Position numbers and translations under genes: made by a program. Positions 16,517-24,503 of a stretch of DNA of 41,888 nt are shown one piece after another; the stretch's first letter is position 1, and each line of letters begins with the position of its first letter. This DNA comes from an uncultured bacterium (GTDB lineage: Bacteria > Spirochaetota > UBA4802 > JAGODF01): positions 1 through 41,888 of the forward strand of contig CAKZSV010000021.1 of the NCBI GenBank assembly GCA_937921485.1. Direction: 5' to 3'. A model generated the notes under the pieces. The model searched no databases, was not told where the DNA came from, and saw nothing but the letters and a program-made list of their open reading frames with translations.

Positions 16517-19149
16517 ACTTTAAAAGATTTATCGGATTCTTCAGACTTTCAAAAACGTCGATGAATAGCGCTGCATGTATTCTTGCGGCTTCTCTAATTG
16601 TGCTTTTTCGAGCCTCTGCCGGTGCGGACATTCCGCTATTCCTTTCCCCGGCAGCATTGGGAGGCGGAGGGTGCACAGGCGCTTCGATGGGGCCGGGAAA
16701 TTTTTTTTGCAATCCCGCTTCAATTGCTCCGCTGCGAGGTTGGTCTATGCACGCAGCGTACGGATTTTCTGAAGGGGAAGCATCTGCCGCTATGGTAGAG
16801 ATTATTCTCCCCGCGGTACCGCTTTCCTTCGGAGCGATGATTGGCTATCGGCGTGGATTAGAGGAAATTGATCAAGAAGAAAGGAAAAACTATTTTCTTG
16901 GTGCCGTGGGTTTCGGCGGCGACATTACCCGCTCGGCGTATTGGGGCGCGTCGTTCCTCGTCTCAGGGGGAAATGGGAGCGAGGGTTGTTTTTCGAGTGG
17001 GGGACGGATCGGTCTGCTTTCACGCTTTGTGATTAATCCGTCAGGGGAAGGGCTTGCAGTATATGGGATTGACGTGGGCATCTCGCATCTTGAAGCTTTC
17101 GGCAATGATAACCCGGCGCTGATGATCACCCGTGTGAGTTCAATTGGACTGGGACTGCTGTTTTTCCGTTCGCCGTTTCTCTCCGCGCGCATTTTAGGCG
17201 GCGCCGATATCGGCGTATCTTCGGATATCCGGTTAGTGAAAACGGGATTCGAGGTGGCTTTTGTAAATTCCTTTTTTGCGCGGAGCGGCTGTCTCTTTAA
17301 TGCGGGGGATGGCTCGAAATATTTCACGCTTGGGGCTGGATTCCGGATATCTGTGCTGGATTATGCAGGAGAATTCGATTATACCATGGCGGTAGGGGAG
17401 CGTGAAAAATTGCATTATTTTGGTACATCTGCCCGCTTTGACGGAAGCGATTCAATTCCGCCGAGATCACAGGTGCATATTGAATATTCCGCGTTTTCCC
17501 CAAACGGCGATGGAATTCAGGATGAAATGATTTTCCGCCCTCAGCTGAAAGACGAGAGCGCAATTCGCGGCTGGGTTTTGCAGGTGACGGACATAAACGG
17601 AAAGCTCGTGCGTGAATTCCGCTCAAGGAATCATTCTCGAATTATGAAATTGCTCATATCGCCATCATCTGCTTTTTCGCGTTCGGGAAGTGTCGCGCTG
17701 CCTGATCGCATATGGTGGGATGGGACGGACGAACATGGGCGAATCCTTCCAGACGGCATCTATTATTATTCTTTTCACAGCTGGGATGAGTACGATAATA
17801 TTTCGTGCGTACGGAAAGGGCAATGTTCGGTTGATACCATCGCCCCTTCTGTTTTGCTGCGCAGTGCGAAGTTGCACTGCATCCCCGGGATCAATCCTCT
17901 TGAAGTCGAAGTCGCTTTCACGAAAGATGCGGGCGATAAAGCCTTTGCGGTGCTTGTGAACGAAAAGGGAAAAGAAGTGCGCAGGTGGAATTTCAGCGAA
18001 AATGAATCTTATGCCAAACTAATCTGGAACGGCATGGGACCGGATAATAAAGCGGTTGAATCCGGCAGGTATTCATTATCTTTCAAAATAGAAGATAGTG
18101 CAGGAAACTGCGGTGAGCTTGAGCTTAACAACATCATCGTGGCACCGGAGGATAATGCGGTGGATCTTGTGCCGGAAAAGTATTATTATGCGGCGGGCAA
18201 AGGGAAATCTTTGAAATTCATGACAAAGTTTCAAAAGAACGACCGTATTGCCGACTGGAAAGTTTGTATCACGGACGGAGGCGGAAAAACAGTCCGCGAG
18301 ACAGCCGGAACGGGGGCTCCTTCTTTCGTCGAGTGGGACGGCAAAGACATGAGGGGAAACATATGCCCTGACGGGTTGTATCTATGTTCGATCGAAATAC
18401 GGAAAAATGATGCGCGGAAGCTCGTGTCTGCGAAAAAAGCGTTTGTGATCGACAGTACTGCGCCGCGTGTGAGCGTTTTTGTGCGTCCGAGGGAGTTTAC
18501 TCCGGACGGCGATTACCATGACGACGCGGTGGTAATTATGCCGGATGCACAGGAGCAGCGGAGCATCGAAAGGTGGGAAGTGCACATCTTCGATGAAAAT
18601 GGTGAAAGCGTGAAGAAATATTCAGGTAAGGGATTGCTTCCGGCATCGATCAGGTGGAACGGGCGATTAGCCGACGGGAAAATTCCATTTTCACTGGAAA
18701 AATTCGAAGTCCAGCTAACGGTCTGGGACAAAGCCGGCAACGAGGGCCGCTCATCAAGAAGAAGCTTTTCCACCGGTCTGATGATAATCCCGGCGGGACG
18801 GCGCCATCACATAGTGTTTCCCAATTACGGGTTTCGCACAAAATCCGGTGATGATGAGCGGCTGAAATCTTTCCTCGGCCTTCTGTCGAAAAGCATTTCA
18901 AGGCTTGAGCCGATCCGCGTCGAGCTTGAGGTTCACAGCGATTTTGAGGGTGATGATGAAGCCAATTTGATTAATACCGAAAAAGCTGCCGGCTTCGCGA
19001 AGGAATTTCTGGCAAGCCGGGGAGTTGATGAAAAGATTATCCAGTTCCGCGGCATGGGAGAGACGAGGCCGATTTTTGATGAAGGTGCCGGGAAGGCGCG
19101 AAGAAAAAATGACCGCATTGAAGTATTTCTCGACCTGTCCGGAGAATAA
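16513..19149 (+). CDS. Outer-membrane barrel protein with FlgD-type Ig repeats and C-terminal OmpA domain
   Basis: This is an exported 878-residue modular protein. A hydrophobic N-terminal stretch (about 18-37) ending in ASA is a signal peptide. Residues about 40-310 have the alternating Gly/aromatic strands of a PorV/FadL-like barrel (PAALGGGG, NPASIAP). From about 320 come Ig-like repeats of the FlgD/gliding type, with FSPNGDGIQDE near 330, FTPDGDYHDDA near 660, and WDGTDEHGR, WNGMGPDNK and WDGKDMRGN turns. The last 90 residues are an OmpA/MotB-type peptidoglycan-binding domain (VELEVHSDFEGDDEAN, GMGETRPI, RRKNDRIEVFL). It would tie the outer membrane to peptidoglycan. Its tight coupling to a DNA-repair-type ATPase is unexpected. 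A later ATG at 16561 is an alternative start nearer the signal peptide. Confidence 0.8.
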   Translation: MNFKRFIGFFRLSKTSMNSAACILAASLIVLFRASAGADIPLFLSPAALGGGGCTGASMGPGNFFCNPASIAPLRGWSMHAAYGFSEGEASAAMVEIILPAVPLSFGAMIGYRRGLEEIDQEERKNYFLGAVGFGGDITRSAYWGASFLVSGGNGSEGCFSSGGRIGLLSRFVINPSGEGLAVYGIDVGISHLEAFGNDNPALMITRVSSIGLGLLFFRSPFLSARILGGADIGVSSDIRLVKTGFEVAFVNSFFARSGCLFNAGDGSKYFTLGAGFRISVLDYAGEFDYTMAVGEREKLHYFGTSARFDGSDSIPPRSQVHIEYSAFSPNGDGIQDEMIFRPQLKDESAIRGWVLQVTDINGKLVREFRSRNHSRIMKLLISPSSAFSRSGSVALPDRIWWDGTDEHGRILPDGIYYYSFHSWDEYDNISCVRKGQCSVDTIAPSVLLRSAKLHCIPGINPLEVEVAFTKDAGDKAFAVLVNEKGKEVRRWNFSENESYAKLIWNGMGPDNKAVESGRYSLSFKIEDSAGNCGELELNNIIVAPEDNAVDLVPEKYYYAAGKGKSLKFMTKFQKNDRIADWKVCITDGGGKTVRETAGTGAPSFVEWDGKDMRGNICPDGLYLCSIEIRKNDARKLVSAKKAFVIDSTAPRVSVFVRPREFTPDGDYHDDAVVIMPDAQEQRSIERWEVHIFDENGESVKKYSGKGLLPASIRWNGRLADGKIPFSLEKFEVQLTVWDKAGNEGRSSRRSFSTGLMIIPAGRRHHIVFPNYGFRTKSGDDERLKSFLGLLSKSISRLEPIRVELEVHSDFEGDDEANLINTEKAAGFAKEFLASRGVDEKIIQFRGMGETRPIFDEGAGKARRKNDRIEVFLDLSGE

Positions 19150-19151
19150 GC

Positions 19152-19943
19152 GTGCGCAGACTTATCGTGTTTTCGGATTATGATGGCACCATCGCCGACG
19201 AAGCAACCAGCACCTGCGATGCAGCCGCGCAGTGCGTGCGCATGCTTAAAGAAGCAGGCATTCCCCTTGTGATTGTTTCAAGCAAAACCTTCGAAGAGCT
19301 GCATGAAATCTCCCGCCGTTTGAATTTACATGGGCCGTTTGTATTTGAAAACGGCGGGGGAATTGCATACCCGCTTGAAAATGGCTATCGTATTGAGGCG
19401 GCGGGATTATCGGTTCGGGAGCTTCGCAAGCTTGTGCCGTTTATCGAGTCGGTTATCGATGAAAAGATTGAAACACTCGAGTGCATGGATATAACGCGGT
19501 TGTGTGCATACACAGGGCTGTCGCATGAGGAAGCCAGTCGGGCGAATAAGAGGCGTTTTTCATTGCCGTTCATCGCAGAACATGGCAATCTAACAAATGA
19601 AAAATTTGAAGCGCTTTCTTCAGCACTGCAGAGAAAAGGTGTTCTTTTGCGCTGGGGAGGGCGATTTTATCATCTCATCGCGCGTGGTGCAGGAAAAAGC
19701 AATGCGGTCCGAAAAGTATGTGAATTTTACGCGGCTGCCGAAAACGTAGAAATTGTCGCAGCAGGAATAGGAAACAGCGAAAATGATTTTGATATGCTGA
19801 ATGCAGTGCATCATCCGTATCTCGTGCGGAATAGAAGTTCATATATTGATTACTCGGCCGCTCCCTATCCAGTCACGAAGCGATGCGGTTCTGAAGGATT
19901 CTGCGAGGCGGTTGAACAGATAATCGCGCGGTTTACGCGATAA
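19152..19943 (+). CDS. HAD-IIB phosphatase, mannosyl-3-phosphoglycerate phosphatase family
   Basis: This is a soluble 263-residue HAD hydrolase. Motif I is FSDYDGT with nucleophile Asp9 and acid/base Asp11. Motif II is in VSSKTFEE. Family-specific segments include FENGGGI, NKRRFSLPF and RWGGRFYHL, which are typical of the MpgP/YedP group that dephosphorylates mannosyl-3-phosphoglycerate to mannosylglycerate. The metal-binding motif IV reads GNSEND instead of GDSxND, so one Asp is Asn. No mannosyl-3-phosphoglycerate synthase is nearby, so the true substrate may differ. The start is GTG with GGAGAA 5 bases upstream, two bases after the previous stop. Confidence 0.75.
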   Translation: MRRLIVFSDYDGTIADEATSTCDAAAQCVRMLKEAGIPLVIVSSKTFEELHEISRRLNLHGPFVFENGGGIAYPLENGYRIEAAGLSVRELRKLVPFIESVIDEKIETLECMDITRLCAYTGLSHEEASRANKRRFSLPFIAEHGNLTNEKFEALSSALQRKGVLLRWGGRFYHLIARGAGKSNAVRKVCEFYAAAENVEIVAAGIGNSENDFDMLNAVHHPYLVRNRSSYIDYSAAPYPVTKRCGSEGFCEAVEQIIARFTR

Positions 19944-19963
19944 TCCGGATTCATATTTCTTCT

Positions 19964-20287
19964 TCACAGAAGGTCGTTTTCATTATCGATGATAGTGAAG
20001 AACTTGTCGAGGGTTGCAAGTTTTAAAATGTTCAGGACATCCTCGTGTATGTTGAGCAGGCTGAATTTGCCGTTGTGCGCTTTCATTTTTTTCTGCCCGG
20101 CCACAAGGGCGCCGATACCGGACGAATCCATATAGTTCACATTTCGCATGTCGACCACCACGCTCTGATAGCTGCCATCTGTAACCGAAAAAAGCACCTT
20201 TTTCAGATCGCTGACATTATACAGATCGATTTCACCGCTTACTGCGATTACTTTGTGTTCGCCGATATCTTTTACTTCAATTTCCAT
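19964..20287 (-). CDS. STAS-domain anti-sigma factor antagonist (SpoIIAA/RsbV type)
   Basis: This single-domain protein of 107 residues would be controlled by phosphorylation of the Ser in MDSSGIGAL. Unphosphorylated, such proteins bind an anti-sigma factor kinase and free the sigma factor, or act in other partner switches. The strands IEVKDIGEHKVIAVSGEIDL and the helix DLKKVLF are typical. The frame opens at a GTG at 20311, but GGGAGGA lies just before ATG 20287, which is the better start. No kinase or phosphatase partner gene is adjacent. It converges with the HAD phosphatase gene, 20 bases apart. Confidence 0.88.
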   Translation of the reverse strand: MEIEVKDIGEHKVIAVSGEIDLYNVSDLKKVLFSVTDGSYQSVVVDMRNVNYMDSSGIGALVAGQKKMKAHNGKFSLLNIHEDVLNILKLATLDKFFTIIDNENDLL

Positions 20288-20388
20288 CGAATCCTCCCGC
20301 CGGGAATGCACAACATTCGGTATGGTTATGACTGAGCTTGTAGTGCTGAATGATCAAGCGATTTTCTTCTAAAACAAATTCCTATGAT

Positions 20389-20419
20389 AGTATATCAACA
20401 TACACAGGATTTGTGTCAA
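20389..20419 (-). promoter_or_regulatory. Promoter of the STAS-domain gene
   Basis: On the minus strand a perfect TTGACA (20414-20419) is followed by TATACT (20389-20394) 19 bases later; GATATA at 17 bases is an alternative. Transcription would start near 20382, leaving a leader of about 95 bases. Confidence 0.5.
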
Positions 20420-20436
20420 CAATTATGATGCCGAAT

Positions 20437-20463
20437 AAAAAAAAATATCGTTTCGGCCGATAT
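20437..20463 (-). terminator. Intrinsic terminator after the MoxR/CoxE-type pair
   Basis: On the minus strand, ATATCG and CGATAT (7-base loop) form a stem followed directly by a run of nine T residues. It lies about 20 bases beyond the stop codon at 20484. The stem is short, but the U-tract is strong. Confidence 0.6.
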
Positions 20464-20483
20464 GCATGAAAAACGGTTTTTGA

Positions 20484-21860
20484 TTATTTTCCGATGAACA
20501 GCTTATCGATAAACTCCGAAAGGTCAAGAAAATTTCTTACTTCTTTCATTTCATTGCAGTAAGGAAGATAGAGTTCGGCGATGCTATCGCTCCATGCCCA
20601 AAGATGCCTCCTGTCGGGATTGAGCCAGAAGAGATTGCGGCTGCGCTCTTTAATGCGGATGAAACTTTCCAGGCCGGGGTCCTGGTTGTTGTTGCGTCCA
20701 TCTCCCAGTACCAGCACCGTTGTTTTGGAGGTGAGGGAATCGCTGTATTCTCTAATGAATTGCGTGAAGCAGTGCCCGTAATTGCTGCCCCATCCGTACG
20801 TGAAATTGGTATCTTCGAAGATGGAATTGAGGGCGCGTTCAGGGTCCATTTCCTGAAAGAGGTGCGTTATTTCCACCATGTTGCTGATGAAGGCAAAACT
20901 GCGCACTTTGGAAAACAGGCTTTGCAGCGTATAGGTGAGCAGCAGCATGAAGCGTGAATACTGGCTCACTGAACCGGAGATATCGCACAGCACCACAAGC
21001 TGAGGCCGGTCGATCTTCCGGTCTTTATAATAAATCCGGAAGGGAGTGCCGCCGTACTGCAGATTTTTTCGCAGAGTGCGTTTGACGTCAATGCCGCCGC
21101 GTTTGACCTTCTTTTTGCGAAGCGATATCCTGTTTTTCAGCTTCTGGCCGAACCGCTTGATAAGTTCTCGCATTTCTTTGATCTCATCCTGTGTGAGGCG
21201 GTAGATATAGCGGTTGAGCAGATATTCGTCCCGCTTCTGGATATTGCGCCCGGTGGTGCGTTCGAAAACGCGGCGGCGGACCCGTTCGCGCACCAGTTCG
21301 GCAATGAAATCGCTTTCGGCATCATCCGCGGATGGGGCGGTATCATCACCCACGGACCCGTCCCGGCTTCGAGACCGTGTGTTGAAAATGAGCTGGCCCA
21401 GCGCGCCGGATGCACCATCCGCTTCGTCCAGCAGAAGCTTGATGATGTCTTTCGGGGCTTTGTCGGGATGCTCCTGCAGTGTCGCATCGACTATGGCGTC
21501 GATGGCGTCGAAGAGTTCCTTGCCCGCTTCATCGCCCATGCGGGGATGCTTTTCAAGGGAAGATGTGTTAAGCGCATCGCGTATGAAAATTTCGTAGTCA
21601 AAACCCTTTTGCGAACTTTTCTTTTCGAAGAACTCCTCGAAACATCGGTTGAAGACGGAAATGTCCGTGTAATCCTTAACAAGCGTGGTTGCCAGCGTCT
21701 GGCGAAATACAGTTTTGTCGTAGGGGCTCACATGCCGCAGGGCTTCGAACATATCGAGCACCTCGACGGTCGATACGGTGACTCCCGCGTCTTTGAGGAT
21801 GCCGGCAAATTCAAAAAATTTATTTTTTGCGGCCGTGCTTGTATCGTGTGCGCGAAGCAT
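20484..21860 (-). CDS. VWA-domain protein, CoxE-like
   Basis: This is a cytoplasmic 458-residue protein. The C-terminal von Willebrand factor A domain (about 265-440) has the metal-ion-dependent adhesion motif CDISGSVS and a downstream VLGDGRNN. The N-terminal half is helical and charged, with the RRRVFERTTGRNIQKRDEYLLNRY region seen in CoxE-type proteins. Such proteins work with a MoxR AAA+ ATPase to mature or activate a target complex, by metal-dependent binding of the partner. The MoxR gene lies 27 bases upstream on the same strand. No carbon monoxide dehydrogenase or other obvious client is nearby, so the target is unknown. Confidence 0.85.
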   Translation of the reverse strand: MLRAHDTSTAAKNKFFEFAGILKDAGVTVSTVEVLDMFEALRHVSPYDKTVFRQTLATTLVKDYTDISVFNRCFEEFFEKKSSQKGFDYEIFIRDALNTSSLEKHPRMGDEAGKELFDAIDAIVDATLQEHPDKAPKDIIKLLLDEADGASGALGQLIFNTRSRSRDGSVGDDTAPSADDAESDFIAELVRERVRRRVFERTTGRNIQKRDEYLLNRYIYRLTQDEIKEMRELIKRFGQKLKNRISLRKKKVKRGGIDVKRTLRKNLQYGGTPFRIYYKDRKIDRPQLVVLCDISGSVSQYSRFMLLLTYTLQSLFSKVRSFAFISNMVEITHLFQEMDPERALNSIFEDTNFTYGWGSNYGHCFTQFIREYSDSLTSKTTVLVLGDGRNNNQDPGLESFIRIKERSRNLFWLNPDRRHLWAWSDSIAELYLPYCNEMKEVRNFLDLSEFIDKLFIGK

Positions 21861-21887
21861 GATGTATCCGCCCGCCTTTCGGAAGTA

Positions 21888-22796
21888 TCAGTGCACGAAG
21901 ATTTCCTTGCGGTTTTTCTTCGCCAGTTCGATATCCTTCTCGTATTTTAAAAGGAAGTTGAACGTGCTAATCGCCACGTCTTCCTTCAGAACTTCGCATC
22001 CTAAAAGAGAGAGCGCTTTTGCCCAGTCTAAGGTTTCGCTGATGCTCGGTTCTTTCTTCATGGGGAGTTCGCGTATTTTATGTACCGCTTTCACAAGTTC
22101 GCGGGCAAGATCGGCGCCGCATTCGGGCACTTTGAGGGAAACGATTTTTTCTTCGAGTTCGCGCGATGGAAAATCTATGTACAGATGCAGACAGCGCCGT
22201 TTGAGCGCATCGGACATTTCGCGCGCATTGTTTGAGGTGAGGAGCACAAATGGTTTACGGTCGGCTTTGACAGTGCCGATTTCGGGTATTGATACCTGAA
22301 AGTCGGAAAGCACTTCGAGCAGAAATGCCTCAAATTCGGAGTCGGACTTGTCGATTTCATCGATGAGCAGCACTGTGGGTCGGGAATTCGTGATTGCCTG
22401 AAGGATGGGGCGCGGCACTAAAAAGCGCTCGGAAAAAAAGACATCCTCTTCGCCGGAAAGGCGGTTCACCGCGTCCGCAAGAGATTTCTCGCATTCGAGT
22501 ATTGCCGATAATTTATCTTTGAGTATCTGAGTATAGAGTAGCTGCTTGGCGTATTCCCACTCGTACAGGGCTTTCGCTTCATCTAAGCCTTCATAGCATT
22601 GCAGGCGTATGAGGTCCATATTCAGTGCCGAGGCGATGCATTTGCCGAGTTCGGTTTTGCCGACGCCTGCAGGACCTTCCACCAGGACGGGTTTCTCCAT
22701 TTTCATTGCTAAAAAGATGGTGGTGGCGATTTCCGGGGAACAGATGTACTTCTGGCTTTCAAGAGCTTGAATTGCGTGTTCGACATTGGTAAACAT
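21888..22796 (-). CDS. MoxR-family AAA+ ATPase
   Basis: This is a 302-residue chaperone-like ATPase expected to form hexamers with the CoxE-like protein downstream. Walker A is GPAGVGKTEL, Walker B is VLLIDEIDKSD, sensor 1 is LLTSNNAREMSDALKRRCLHLYID with the arginine finger. EGLDEAKALYEWEY after Walker A is typical of MoxR proteins. The frame opens 24 bases earlier, but GGAGGAG lies 7 bases before ATG 22796, fixing the start. The CoxE-like gene follows at once and a terminator closes the pair. Confidence 0.9.
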   Translation of the reverse strand: MFTNVEHAIQALESQKYICSPEIATTIFLAMKMEKPVLVEGPAGVGKTELGKCIASALNMDLIRLQCYEGLDEAKALYEWEYAKQLLYTQILKDKLSAILECEKSLADAVNRLSGEEDVFFSERFLVPRPILQAITNSRPTVLLIDEIDKSDSEFEAFLLEVLSDFQVSIPEIGTVKADRKPFVLLTSNNAREMSDALKRRCLHLYIDFPSRELEEKIVSLKVPECGADLARELVKAVHKIRELPMKKEPSISETLDWAKALSLLGCEVLKEDVAISTFNFLLKYEKDIELAKKNRKEIFVH

Positions 22797-22841
22797 GGCA
22801 CAACTCCTCCGGAAAACCACTGTGTAAAAGGTGGGCCGTGT

Positions 22842-22955
22842 GGCAAGAACAATTATGGAAAAAATAGCAGCCTGAAGCTTACCCGACTTGAAGGCGCGGT
22901 GCTTGTGATGCTCGGGATTGCCAGTTGGGTTTGGGAAATTGTCTTTTCAAAATGA
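22842..22955 (+). pseudogene. Gene fragment resembling the C-terminus of a CaCA cation exchanger
   Basis: On the plus strand, opposite to its neighbours, 37 codons ending in TGA read NSSLKLTRLEGAVLVMLGIA and then SWVWEIVFSK. The charge pattern followed by RLEGAxLxxL and an aromatic-rich end matches the last membrane helix of calcium/sodium antiporters of the YrbG type. No upstream part of such a gene exists here, because the MoxR gene occupies that DNA. I read it as a leftover of a deleted transporter gene; similarity is by eye only. Confidence 0.4.
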
Positions 22956-23002
22956 AATTGTTTTTTTCCCCAAATGCAGCTATGCAATGAAATGAAAAAA
23001 GA

Positions 23003-24115
23003 TTAAATGAACCTGAATTCCGGATTGGTGAGTATTTTTATGCAAGCCCCTACCGCTTCCGCGTCGTAGCGGATGCCGCTGTAGGTGCTGATTTCCTCAA
23101 GCGCCATATCCAGTCCGGGCGCCGGCCGGTACGGCCTGTGGAAAATCATCGATTCGACGACATCGGCAACTGCGATGATGCGCGACTCTTTCAGAATGTG
23201 TCTGCCCTCCAGCTTAGACGGATATCCCGATCCGTCCATGCGCTCGTGGTGCTGAAGTGCAATTTGCGCGATCGGCCAGGGGAATGCAATGTCCTTGAGA
23301 ATTTCCCATCCCGCTTCCGGATGGGTCTGAATGATGAGCGATTCGAGATTGCTGATTTTTCCAGGTTTGACAAGTATTTCGATGGGAACGGCTAACTTGC
23401 CGATGTCGTGAATGAGGCCGGCGAAGTATATGCCCTGAACCTGCTCGTCGGAAAGTCCGATTTCTATTGCAATCGCACGGGCAAGCTGTGCGACGTGGTT
23501 TTGATGGCCGCCCGTGTAGGGATCGCGCATTTCGATGATGGTGGAAATGGTGTGAATGGTCCCCTCAATTGTTTTTTCAAGGCTGGTGAGGCTGCTTTTC
23601 AGCCTTCCTTCGATGAGGCGCCGTTCGTTGATTTCCCGCTTTAATAGCTCGTTTGTCAGTTCCACTTCCTGCTTCCGCGCGATGATTTCCTCTGTACGCT
23701 TGCGCACTTCCTCTTCGAGATGCTCGTGGTAGAGGCGGTTTTCACGCAGAAGATGCGCACGTTCGATGCATTTATTCAGCGCGTATTCGAGCACGCCCAT
23801 GTCGTTGATGGGTTTGATGATGTAATCCCACGCTCCGAGCCTCAGCGCTTCCACCACATCGTGCACCACGCCCGTGCCCGAAATCATGATGATGGGGGTT
23901 TCTGGGGAGGTTTTCCGTATTTCCTCGAGCACTTCAAGGCCGTCGGTTTTCGGCATGCGCAGATCGCAAAGGACTACGTCGGGCTTTTCGTTTTTGAAAA
24001 TTACCAGCCCCTTTTCGCCGTCTTCAGCCTGCAGTACCTCAAAATTGAGATCTTCAAGAAACGCGGCGATATTCGCGCGAACGATAGGTTCATCATCAAT
24101 GGTCAATATTTTCAT
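23003..24115 (-). CDS. Response regulator with receiver and HD-GYP domains (c-di-GMP phosphodiesterase)
   Basis: This 370-residue protein joins a receiver domain (1-120; phospho-acceptor Asp51 in LCDLRMP, Lys in IIKPI), a coiled-coil linker (about 120-175) and an HD-GYP domain (about 180-365). The HD-GYP domain keeps GGHQNHV, the HD pair in LIHDIGK, HPEAGWEIL and the complete HHERMDGSGYP signature, so it should hydrolyse cyclic di-GMP when phosphorylated. Its start overlaps the end of the lone receiver gene by 20 bases, and it is the last gene of the signalling run. Confidence 0.93.
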   Translation of the reverse strand: MKILTIDDEPIVRANIAAFLEDLNFEVLQAEDGEKGLVIFKNEKPDVVLCDLRMPKTDGLEVLEEIRKTSPETPIIMISGTGVVHDVVEALRLGAWDYIIKPINDMGVLEYALNKCIERAHLLRENRLYHEHLEEEVRKRTEEIIARKQEVELTNELLKREINERRLIEGRLKSSLTSLEKTIEGTIHTISTIIEMRDPYTGGHQNHVAQLARAIAIEIGLSDEQVQGIYFAGLIHDIGKLAVPIEILVKPGKISNLESLIIQTHPEAGWEILKDIAFPWPIAQIALQHHERMDGSGYPSKLEGRHILKESRIIAVADVVESMIFHRPYRPAPGLDMALEEISTYSGIRYDAEAVGACIKILTNPEFRFI

Positions 24116-24503
24116 GGGTGGCTTTCTCTAAAATTGAGTGAATGGCGTCAAGAATTTTTGACATGTCCTGCACCGGTTTTCTGAAAACGCAGTTTTGTGT
24201 TATTCCGATTTTCATGAGGGCAGGCGGAAGGCTGTAGTTGGTAGAGCCTGTATGAATGATGAATTGCATGTCGGGGCACAGTTCATGCGCTTTCAATATA
24301 AACGTATTGCCGTCCATTCCCGGAAGGCGCATGTCGATAATGCCCACGTGTGCTTCTTCCTCCCGAAGCAATTCGAGCCCCTCTTCGCCGCTTGTGGCGA
24401 TGCGGACTGAGAAACCTTCATCCTCGAGATAGGCGCCCACATTGGCGCAGATGACGCGTTCATCGTCGACTACTAAAATTTTTACATGCCGGATTGTCAT
24501 CAT
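24096..24503 (-). CDS. Single-domain response regulator (receiver only)
   Basis: These 135 residues form one CheY-like receiver: acidic pair in VVDDE, phospho-acceptor Asp57 in IIDMRLPGMDG, Thr in IIHTGS and Lys in FRKPV. There is no output domain, so it may shuttle phosphate in a relay or compete with the receiver of the HD-GYP protein. It overlaps the kinase gene upstream by 4 bases and the HD-GYP gene downstream by 20, so all three are translationally coupled. Confidence 0.92.
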   Translation of the reverse strand: MMTIRHVKILVVDDERVICANVGAYLEDEGFSVRIATSGEEGLELLREEEAHVGIIDMRLPGMDGNTFILKAHELCPDMQFIIHTGSTNYSLPPALMKIGITQNCVFRKPVQDMSKILDAIHSILEKATHENIDH

